A stretch of 43,517 nt of DNA, from contig DATKAO010000052.1 of NCBI GenBank assembly GCA_035498015.1, forward strand, positions 1 to 43,517, read 5' to 3'. Positions 9,250 through 15,251 of this stretch are shown here, piece by piece. This DNA comes from Myxococcota bacterium (GTDB lineage Bacteria; Myxococcota_A; UBA9160; SZUA-336). Position 1 is the stretch's first letter, and every line of letters begins with the position of its first letter. A program made the position numbers and the translations under genes. Under the pieces are notes generated by a model that worked only from the letters and a program-made list of their open reading frames with translations, was not told the origin of the DNA and searched no databases.

Positions 9250-9279
9250 TTGACCCTCCCCGTGAGGCGCGGTGAGAAT
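9250..9279 (+). promoter_or_regulatory. Sigma-70-type promoter for the acyl-CoA synthetase
   Basis: TTGACC (9250-9255) and GAGAAT (9274-9279) are separated by 18 nt. The predicted start of transcription near 9286 would leave a short leader containing the AGGGAGA ribosome site of the gene at 9301. Confidence 0.5.
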
Positions 9280-9300
9280 CCGCGGGCAGGGAGACGGCAC

Positions 9301-10866
9301 ATGGCGGACGCGACTCGACCCCCGGACCTCTTGACCCTTCACGCGAAGCTCCAGCCCGACAAGCTGGCCGTGGTTCACGATCGCCCCGACGGCAAGATCG
9401 TGCGCTGGTCCTTCGCGGAGCTCGAGGCCGAGGCCAACCGGCTGGCGAACGGGCTGCTCGCGCTCGGGCTGCGGCCCGGCGAGAAGCTGGTCTGGTGCGG
9501 CCAGAACTCGCCCGGCGTGGTGCGCGTGGTGCACGCCGCGCGCAAGCTCGGCGTGGTCGCGGTGCCGCTGAACTACCGGCTCTCACCCGAAGAGGCGCAG
9601 TACGTGGTCGACAACTCGGACTCGGTGTTCGTGTATGTCGACGCCGAGTACGCGCCGCTGTTCCAGAAGATCCGCAGCGAGATCCCGAAGGTGCGCGAGA
9701 TCGTGGTGTACGACGGCGCCGCGCCCGCGGGCATGCGCAACGGCGACGCCCTGGTCGCGGCGGCCAGTGACTCCGAGCCGCAGCTGACTGCAGCCGGGAA
9801 CGCGGCCCAGACCATGATCTACACCTCGGGCACGACCGGGAAGCCCAAGGGGGCGGTGCGCGGCGCCGCGAACGCGGCGCAGAGCGGCGCGCTGCTCGGC
9901 ATGATCGGCTACCAGCCGGACGACGTCTATCTCACCACCGGCCCGCTCTATCACTCGGGGCCCGGCGGCTTCATGGGCGTGGCGCATGCGCTCGGCAACA
10001 CGGTCGTGTTGCAGAAGAAGTTCGACGCCGAGGACTGGCTGCGCCTGGTCGAGAAGTACCGGGTCAGCACCACCTTCTCGGCGCCCACGCCAGTGCGGCT
10101 GGTGTGCAACCTGCCTGCCGCCACCAAGGCGAAGTACGACAAGACCAGCATGCGCCGCTTCATCGCCAACGCCGCGCCCTGGTCGTTCGCGCTGAAGCAG
10201 ATGTATCTGGCCGACTTCCCGGACGACTCACTGTTCGAGATCTACGGCTCGACCGAGCTGGGCGTGAACACCGTGCTGCGGCCCGAGGACCAGCTGCGCA
10301 AGCCCGGCTCGTGCGGCAAGCCCGCGCCCATGGTCGAGATCAAGCTGTTCGACGACGACGGCAAGGAAGTGACCCAGCCGCGCGTGCCCGGTGAGCTCGC
10401 CGTGCGCAGCGTCGGCGTCTTCGACACCTACCACAAGGCGCAGGAGAAGTTCGACGAGGACCGCCGCGGTGACTTCCACACCGTGGGCGACGTCGCGTAT
10501 TTCGACGAGGAGGGGTACTACTACATCTGCGACCGCAAGAAGGACATGATCATCTCGGGTGGGGTCAACATCTATCCCGCCGAGATCGAGGCGGTCCTCG
10601 ACGCCCACCCGCGCGTGCTCGACGTCGCGGTGATCGGCATCCCCAACGAAGAGTGGGGCGAGGCCGTGCACGCGGTGATCGTGAGGCTGCCCGACGTGAT
10701 GCTCAGCGAGGAGGACATCCTCGTGTACGGCCGCGAGCACCTGGCGGGCTACAAGATCCCGCGCTCCGTCACCTTCGCCGACGAGATCCCGCGCAACGCC
10801 TCCGGGAAGATCCTGAAGAAGCTCCTGCGCGAGCCGTTCTGGCAGGGGCGCACGACGCGAGTCTAA
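9301..10866 (+). CDS. AMP-dependent acyl-CoA synthetase (ANL superfamily)
   Basis: Activates a carboxylic acid to an acyl-adenylate and then an acyl-CoA thioester. The 521-residue protein has the P-loop-like A3 motif YTSGTTGKPKGA (about residue 178), EIYGSTELG (A5), the hinge region with VGDVAYFDEEGYYYICDRKKDMIISGG (A7-A8) and the C-terminal catalytic lysine in RNASGKILKK. The substrate is probably a fatty or other hydrophobic acid; it cannot be specified. ATG 9301 is supported by AGGGAGA with 6-nt spacing. Its stop codon overlaps the stop of the convergent beta-helix gene. Confidence 0.93.
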   Translation: MADATRPPDLLTLHAKLQPDKLAVVHDRPDGKIVRWSFAELEAEANRLANGLLALGLRPGEKLVWCGQNSPGVVRVVHAARKLGVVAVPLNYRLSPEEAQYVVDNSDSVFVYVDAEYAPLFQKIRSEIPKVREIVVYDGAAPAGMRNGDALVAAASDSEPQLTAAGNAAQTMIYTSGTTGKPKGAVRGAANAAQSGALLGMIGYQPDDVYLTTGPLYHSGPGGFMGVAHALGNTVVLQKKFDAEDWLRLVEKYRVSTTFSAPTPVRLVCNLPAATKAKYDKTSMRRFIANAAPWSFALKQMYLADFPDDSLFEIYGSTELGVNTVLRPEDQLRKPGSCGKPAPMVEIKLFDDDGKEVTQPRVPGELAVRSVGVFDTYHKAQEKFDEDRRGDFHTVGDVAYFDEEGYYYICDRKKDMIISGGVNIYPAEIEAVLDAHPRVLDVAVIGIPNEEWGEAVHAVIVRLPDVMLSEEDILVYGREHLAGYKIPRSVTFADEIPRNASGKILKKLLREPFWQGRTTRV

Positions 10867-11894
10867 CGCAGTGGCTTGGGCGGGTGCTTCGGCTCGGTCT
10901 TCTTGAACGGGTCACGCACGACGTTCGAGTCACCGTCGACCTGGCACACGATGTCTGCGCCCCCGTTGCCGGGGCCGTCCGCCGAGCCCCAGTAGTTGCC
11001 GCGCGCGTCGAGCTCGTGGTGCGACGCGTTGTCGATCCCGCACGGGATGGCGGTCTTCACGCCGTTGCCCATGAGCGTCGACGTCGTGACTCGCCCGTCG
11101 CTCGTCCCGTCGAGGTAGACCCCGTACAGGCCGTTGCGGATCGCGACGTCGGACGCGAGCTCGAGCTGCGCCATGTCGGCGTAGAAGCCGCCCATGGCGT
11201 TCCCGATGGCCGAGCTGTTCTCGATCTTTGCGCTGCTGTTGACCACGAAGAAGCCGTGCTCTCCGTTGCTCTCGGCGAGGTTCCCCGAGGCCACCAGGCC
11301 GTCCGATCCGAGCTCGAAGCCCGAAATCTGGTTGCCGGTCGAGCGATTTCCGGTCACGACGGCGCCGTCGCCGTAGACCTGAAAGCCGGAGCCACCGTTG
11401 TCGGTGGCGACGTTCCCGAGGATCCGGGTGTGCTGGGCAAAGGTGACGGAGAGGCCTGCATCGAGGGAGTGACGCAGCGTGAAGCCGTTCTGCGGCCCGC
11501 CGATGGTCGTTCCGTCGGCGCCGGTACCGACCTGCAGCACCGCTCCCTCCGATTTGCCGGCATCGATGATGGTCACACCGGCGCCGTCGCGCGAACGCAG
11601 AGTGACGCGCCGCTGGATCGGGACCACGCAGAAGCAGCCCCCGATGGGCTGCGCGGGCTCCTCGCCCGGATCGTCGAAGTCACCATCTCCGTTCACGTCG
11701 CCGTAGACTCCGGGACCCACTTGGACGGTATCTCCCGGGGCGGCTTCGAAGAGCGCCCAGCTGATCGTGCGGCACGGCGCCGCGGAGCTGCCGCAGCCCG
11801 CGAAGTCCGAGCCGTTCACCCCGGTGTTGATGGTCTTGCCCGAAGCCGCGCTCGCAGCGACCAGCAGGGCAAGCGCGAGAACCCCGATCTGCAT
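10863..11894 (-). CDS. Secreted right-handed parallel beta-helix protein (copy A)
   Basis: A 343-residue exported protein with an N-terminal signal peptide (MQIGVLALALLVAASAASG). A DxAGCGxxxxPCRTI motif follows, typical of the entry coil of DUF1565/pectate-lyase-like beta-helices. An EF-hand-like loop DVNGDGDFDD comes next, then many short coils of the GFxxxxxxxxxxGN type, and finally the GNYWGS motif common at the C-terminus of NosD-like beta-helices. No catalytic residues for polysaccharide lysis are obvious, so an adhesive or carbohydrate-binding surface role is as likely as an enzyme. The start has a strong AAGGAGG ribosome site 4 nt upstream. It is a paralogue of the gene at 12429-13481, in the same orientation. 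Confidence 0.82.
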   Translation of the reverse strand: MQIGVLALALLVAASAASGKTINTGVNGSDFAGCGSSAAPCRTISWALFEAAPGDTVQVGPGVYGDVNGDGDFDDPGEEPAQPIGGCFCVVPIQRRVTLRSRDGAGVTIIDAGKSEGAVLQVGTGADGTTIGGPQNGFTLRHSLDAGLSVTFAQHTRILGNVATDNGGSGFQVYGDGAVVTGNRSTGNQISGFELGSDGLVASGNLAESNGEHGFFVVNSSAKIENSSAIGNAMGGFYADMAQLELASDVAIRNGLYGVYLDGTSDGRVTTSTLMGNGVKTAIPCGIDNASHHELDARGNYWGSADGPGNGGADIVCQVDGDSNVVRDPFKKTEPKHPPKPLR

Positions 11895-11910
11895 CTCGCC
11901 TCCTTCCGAC

Positions 11911-12345
11911 TCACGAGACGCGCTGGCCGTCGGGAGTGACTCTGCCCGCGATCTGGTCGGGCGTCGGCGCCTGGCCATAGACGCGCTCGTTGGTCATGAG
12001 ATCGTCGTCGTCGAAGTCGTACACCGCCCAGAGCCGCACCTCGAAGGGAGTGCCGGTCGTGCGCGGCGTGCCGCGCAGCCAGAACTCGATCTGCACGTGG
12101 GCGTCGTCCGGGTGAGTCAGCGCGATCAGCTCGTTGCGCTGGTCGGGCACGACCGCGCGGCCCTCGAGCCAGTAGCGCATCACGTCGTCGTGGCCGTCGA
12201 TCACCCGGCCATCGGGCAGCTCGTAGCGCGCATGACTGAACGTCTTCATGGTCCGGTCCCAGGCCTGGACGTTCTCGCTCTGCATGTGCTCGATCACGAG
12301 CGCCTCGCGCGCGGCGCGGCGTTCAGGGGTGAGTGATCGGGACAT
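11911..12345 (-). CDS. SnoaL-like/NTF2-fold protein
   Basis: The 144-residue protein has a helix-rich start and then alternating strands (DGRVIDGHDDVMRYW, HVQIEFWLRGTP, VRLWAVYDFDDDDLMTNERVY). This matches the SnoaL-like polyketide-cyclase/steroid-isomerase fold used by many small ligand-binding or isomerase proteins. The function is not known. ATG 12345 is preferred to the upstream GTG because a TAGCGT -10-like box lies 7 nt before it. It sits between two beta-helix paralogues and seems to interrupt that pair. Confidence 0.65.
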   Translation of the reverse strand: MSRSLTPERRAAREALVIEHMQSENVQAWDRTMKTFSHARYELPDGRVIDGHDDVMRYWLEGRAVVPDQRNELIALTHPDDAHVQIEFWLRGTPRTTGTPFEVRLWAVYDFDDDDLMTNERVYGQAPTPDQIAGRVTPDGQRVS

Positions 12346-12352
12346 GCGCGCC

Positions 12353-12358
12353 ACGCTA
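12353..12358 (-). promoter_or_regulatory. -10-like box (TAGCGT) before the SnoaL-like gene
   Basis: TAGCGT on the minus strand is 7 nt upstream of ATG 12345 and overlaps the stop codon of the relic leader ORF. No -35 was recognised. Confidence 0.3.
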
Positions 12359-12412
12359 CCGCACGTCCGCGTTCAGCAGCAACGCCGTGCCGGCGAGCAC
12401 GATGATTCGCAT
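12356..12412 (-). pseudogene. Relic of a beta-helix gene start (18-codon ORF)
   Basis: AGGAGA, 4 nt and ATG open an 18-codon frame reading MRIIVLAGTALLLNADVR and then TAG. The peptide resembles the signal peptides of the two flanking beta-helix genes (MRIARIAGVLVAVAAGAA and MQIGVLALALLVAASA). The 16 nt between the preceding stop codon and this ATG match the equivalent 16 nt before copy A at 12 positions. It therefore looks like the surviving front of a third or ancestral copy cut off by the SnoaL-like gene. A functional micropeptide is possible but unsupported. Confidence 0.5.
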
Positions 12413-12428
12413 CTCTTCTCCTGCCAAC

Positions 12429-13481
12429 TCAGCGTAGGGGCTTCAGTGAGATCTTCAGCTCGGTCTTCTTGAATGGGGTGACGGAGACACTCGAGCCCAA
12501 GCCGTCGGAGCAAGCAGCGTCGCCCGGGTCCGCGCCGGGTCCGAGCGAGGTGCCCCAGTAGTTGCCCGTGGCGTCGATCTGGTGATTCGTCAGGTTCTCC
12601 AGGCCGCAGTTCGTCTTGTTCACCAGCGCGTTCCCGACGATCGTGGAGCCGTCGACCCGGCCGTCGGAGCTGGCGTCGTCGTACTCGATTCCGTAGGAGC
12701 CGTTTCCGGAAGCGACGACCGAGTGCAGATCCATCAGGGCGTTCGAGGCTTCGAAGCCGTTCACGGCGTTGCCGATCGATGCGCTCTTCTCGATCTCGGC
12801 TCCGCCATTGATCACGATGAACCCCGTGTGCGCGTTCTTCTCCGCCGAGTCACCCGAGGCTACGACGTTCGCGGCGTCGAGCTCGAACCCGTCGAAGGTG
12901 TTGGCGAGCGCGCGGTTGCCCGTGAGCGTGGCGTTGGCTCCGAAGACGTCGAAGCCGTTCACGTTCTGCTCTGCGAGGTTTCCGATGATGTGCGTGTGGC
13001 TAGCTTCCGGCAGGACCTCGGCTCCCGCACTGTGACCACGCCGGAGCGTGAAGCCGTTCTGGGCTCCGCCGAGCGTCGCTCCGGCCGCGCCGCCGATGAG
13101 TCGAACGACGATCTCGGCCGTTCCCCCGCCATCGATCGCGGTCATGGCTGCACCGTCGCGAGAGCGGAGCGTGATCCGCTTGTCGACGCGCACGACACAC
13201 AGGCAGCTTCCTTCGCCGAGCTCTGCCGGCTCTTCGCCGGCGCTCGTGAAGTCACCGTTGCCGTCGATGTCGCCGTAGAGCCCCGGGCCGACCAGCACGG
13301 TGTCTCCTGCCGCCGCCTCGGAGATGCCCATCGCGATCGTGCGACATGGGGACGTCGGGCTGCCACAGCCCGCCGAGTCCACGCCGTGCATGCTCACGTT
13401 CAGCGTCTTTCCCGAGGCCGCGCCAGCCGCGACCGCCACCAGGACCCCCGCGATCCTCGCGATCCGCATGATACGCAGCAT
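12429..13481 (-). CDS. Secreted right-handed parallel beta-helix protein (copy B)
   Basis: A 350-residue paralogue of the 10863-11894 product with the same order of features. These are a signal peptide (ARIAGVLVAVAAGAASG), DSAGCGSPTSPCRTI, a calcium-loop-like DIDGNGDFTSAG, CLCVVRVDKRITLRSRDGA, repeated short beta-helix coils (GFDVF, GFELD, GFIVI, GFEAS), TGNYWGT and the shared ending PFKKTE-SLKPLR. Two ATG codons are possible (13481 and 13469); neither has a clear ribosome site. Base composition is less extreme than in neighbouring genes, so acquisition by transfer is possible. The role is unknown and is probably at the cell surface or outside the cell. Confidence 0.82.
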   Translation of the reverse strand: MLRIMRIARIAGVLVAVAAGAASGKTLNVSMHGVDSAGCGSPTSPCRTIAMGISEAAAGDTVLVGPGLYGDIDGNGDFTSAGEEPAELGEGSCLCVVRVDKRITLRSRDGAAMTAIDGGGTAEIVVRLIGGAAGATLGGAQNGFTLRRGHSAGAEVLPEASHTHIIGNLAEQNVNGFDVFGANATLTGNRALANTFDGFELDAANVVASGDSAEKNAHTGFIVINGGAEIEKSASIGNAVNGFEASNALMDLHSVVASGNGSYGIEYDDASSDGRVDGSTIVGNALVNKTNCGLENLTNHQIDATGNYWGTSLGPGADPGDAACSDGLGSSVSVTPFKKTELKISLKPLR

Positions 13482-13526
13482 GCTACGCGAACCGGGGCGA
13501 CGGAATCAGTGAATCCGTTCACAGCC

Positions 13527-14006
13527 TCAGCGGGACAGCGCTGCGATCACCTCGGGCGGCGCCTGCACGAGCTCGATCAAGACTCCCTCGCCCGAAGCAG
13601 GTGACTCCGGGCTGCCCTTCGGGTGGATGAAGCACACGTCGTAGCCGGCGGCGCCCTTGCGGATGCCGCCCGGGGTGAAGCGCATGCCCTGGCTCTCGAG
13701 CCAGGTCACAGCTGCGCGCAGGTCGTCGACCCACAGGCCCACGTGATTCAGCGCCGGGTCGTGCACGCGCGGGCGTTTCTCGGGATCGATCGGCTGCATC
13801 AGGTCGACCTCGACCGCGAGCGCGCCCGAGCCCGCCTTCGCGATGTCCTCGTCGACATTCTCCGACTCGCTGCGGTAGCTGCCTGCAGGTGTGAGTCCCA
13901 GGAGATCGATCCACAGCCTGCGCAGCGCTGCCTTGTCGGTGCCCCCGACGGCGATCTGCTGCAGGCCCAGCACGCGGAATGGACGGCTCTGCGACATGGG
14001 CGACAT
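13527..14006 (-). CDS. VOC-superfamily protein, methylmalonyl-CoA epimerase/glyoxalase-like
   Basis: The 159-residue protein has two beta-alpha-beta-beta-beta modules. Candidate metal ligands are in [10 protein letters not shown] (His) and [10 protein letters not shown] (Glu), and it has the HPK motif seen in methylmalonyl-CoA epimerases (CFIHPKGSP). Part of the N-terminal module ([15 protein letters not shown]) is not typical of that enzyme, so the substrate is uncertain. ATG 14006 begins one base after the DAHP synthase stop codon; ATG 13997 is an alternative. It is probably the second gene of the attenuator-controlled operon. Confidence 0.68.
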   Translation of the reverse strand: MSPMSQSRPFRVLGLQQIAVGGTDKAALRRLWIDLLGLTPAGSYRSESENVDEDIAKAGSGALAVEVDLMQPIDPEKRPRVHDPALNHVGLWVDDLRAAVTWLESQGMRFTPGGIRKGAAGYDVCFIHPKGSPESPASGEGVLIELVQAPPEVIAALSR

Positions 14007-14007
14007 G

Positions 14008-15036
14008 CTACACGAGCCGCCCGGCGGCTTCGCGCAGGAGCGACTCGGTCTCTTCCCAGCCCAGACACGCGTCGGTGATCGAGACTCCGTATGCGGGCGA
14101 TCGGCCGGGCGCGAGCTCCTGGCGGCCCTCGCGCAGGTGACTCTCGAGCATGGCGCCGAGCAGCGGCGTTCCGGGCGCGCCGAACTGCTCGAGCACGGCG
14201 CGGAACACCGCCGGCTGGCGGCGCGGGTCCTTGCGCGAGTTGCCGTGCGAGCAGTCGACCAGCACCGGCCGCGGCAGGGCGAGCGGCGCGAGTGACTCCG
14301 CGGCGCGGGCGACGCCGTCCGGACCGAAGTTCGGGCCGTTCGCGCCGCCGCGCAGCACCAGGTGCGCGTCGGGATTGCCCGGAGTCTCGATGCGCGAGAA
14401 GCCGCCGTCGGGCGAGATCCCCAGGTGCCGGTGGCAGCCGCGCGCGGCGACGATGGCGTCGACGGCCGGACCGATCTCGCCCGAAGTGGGGTTCTTGATG
14501 CCCACCGGGCAGGGCAGACCGCTGGCCATCTCGCGGTGGATCTGGCTCTCCGAGGTGCGCGCGCCGATGCACGCCCACGCCAGCAGGTCGCCGGTGTAGT
14601 GGCGCACGATCGGATCGAGCAGCTCGCTGGCGCAAGGCACGCCCAGCTCGTTCAGCGCGAGCAGTGTCTCGCGCGCGCGCTCGAGCCCGGCCGCCAGGTC
14701 GCAGCTGCCGTCGAGCTCCGGATCGTTGATCAGCCCCTTCCAGCCCAGCGCGCTGCGCGGCTTCTCGAAGTAGGTCCGCATGATTAGCGTGAGCGTGCCC
14801 CCGAGCTCGTCTCGAAGCCGCGCCAAGCGCCGCGCGTACTCGAGTGCGGACGCCGGCTCGTGGATCGAGCAGGGGCCCACGATCGCCACGAAGCGCGGGT
14901 CTTTGCCGTGCAGCGCGTCGCGCAGCGCCCCACGGCCGCGCTCTACGGTGGCGGCCGCGCGCGGGCTGCGCGGCAGGCGCGCGGCCAGGGCAGCCGGCGT
15001 GGGCAAGTGACTCGCAATTTCCCGGACCTGGCTCAT
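14008..15036 (-). CDS. aroG: 3-deoxy-7-phosphoheptulonate (DAHP) synthase, class I
   Basis: First enzyme of the shikimate pathway: condenses phosphoenolpyruvate with erythrose 4-phosphate. The 342-residue length and motifs fit the AroF/G/H type: [62 protein letters not shown] and a C-terminal [14 protein letters not shown]. The three E. coli isozymes cannot be told apart here, so the symbol is a family label. GGAGG lies 7 nt upstream of ATG 15036. The gene is preceded by a promoter, an aromatic leader peptide and a terminator, which indicates control by aromatic amino-acid supply through attenuation. A VOC gene follows directly. Confidence 0.95.
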   Translation of the reverse strand: MSQVREIASHLPTPAALAARLPRSPRAAATVERGRGALRDALHGKDPRFVAIVGPCSIHEPASALEYARRLARLRDELGGTLTLIMRTYFEKPRSALGWKGLINDPELDGSCDLAAGLERARETLLALNELGVPCASELLDPIVRHYTGDLLAWACIGARTSESQIHREMASGLPCPVGIKNPTSGEIGPAVDAIVAARGCHRHLGISPDGGFSRIETPGNPDAHLVLRGGANGPNFGPDGVARAAESLAPLALPRPVLVDCSHGNSRKDPRRQPAVFRAVLEQFGAPGTPLLGAMLESHLREGRQELAPGRSPAYGVSITDACLGWEETESLLREAAGRLV

Positions 15037-15052
15037 GGGGCCCTCCAGAACG

Positions 15053-15083
15053 AAAAAAGCCCCGAGAGGTCTCTCTCGGGGCT
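15053..15083 (-). terminator. Attenuator: intrinsic terminator before DAHP synthase
   Basis: On the minus strand the arm AGCCCCGAGAG (15083-15073) pairs perfectly with CTCTCGGGGCT (15068-15058) across a 4-nt loop, giving an 11-bp GC-rich stem followed directly by T residues. It lies between the leader-peptide stop codon and the ribosome site of the synthase, the classic attenuator position. Confidence 0.92.
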
Positions 15084-15108
15084 CCGCGGTTTCGGCTGTC
15101 AGCGTGCG

Positions 15109-15189
15109 CTAGGCGCTCGTGCCTGCTCCCTCGGCCCCCGTCTTGGGCCAAAAGAAGTAGAAGCCGAAGTAAGCCTGGCGCGAATTCAC
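15109..15189 (-). CDS. Aromatic leader peptide of the DAHP synthase attenuator
   Basis: A 26-codon frame starts at GTG 15189 and ends at TAG 15109-15111. Codons 7-14 read YFGFYFFW: four Phe, two Tyr and one Trp within eight residues, against a background where such codons are rare. Ribosome stalling over these codons when any charged aromatic tRNA is scarce would leave downstream leader RNA free to re-pair. A CGGGG segment in codons 17-18 can pair with CCCCG of the terminator's 5' arm, and UUCGGCU within the aromatic codons can pair with AGCCGAA downstream. These pairings are inferred. The promoter places the transcript start close to the GTG, so the peptide may be made from a leaderless RNA. 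Confidence 0.88.
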   Translation of the reverse strand: MNSRQAYFGFYFFWPKTGAEGAGTSA

Positions 15190-15197
15190 GGTGGCTG

Positions 15198-15226
15198 CTT
15201 TTACCAGAGGCAGCCATGCCCGTCAA
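15198..15226 (-). promoter_or_regulatory. Promoter of the DAHP synthase leader transcript
   Basis: Minus-strand TTGACG (15226-15221), a 17-nt spacer and TAAAAG (15203-15198), with a TGG extended -10 element directly before it. The box ends 8 nt before GTG 15189, so transcription should begin at or within a base or two of the leader-peptide start codon. The promoter lies back-to-back with the mutS -10 box. Confidence 0.72.
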
Positions 15227-15239
15227 TCGGCCCTCACGG

Positions 15240-15245
15240 TAGACT
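15240..15245 (+). promoter_or_regulatory. -10-like box (TAGACT) for mutS, leaderless
   Basis: TAGACT is followed by 6 nt and GTG 15252. No Shine-Dalgarno sequence precedes the start, which fits a leaderless message. No good -35 was found. Confidence 0.45.
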
Positions 15246-15251
15246 CGGCCC

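Noticed and set aside
7380-9275. 631-codon plus-strand ORF opposite kup
   Set aside because: The predicted product is Arg/His/Gly/Asp-rich low-complexity sequence with no fold; kup on the other strand has full family motifs.
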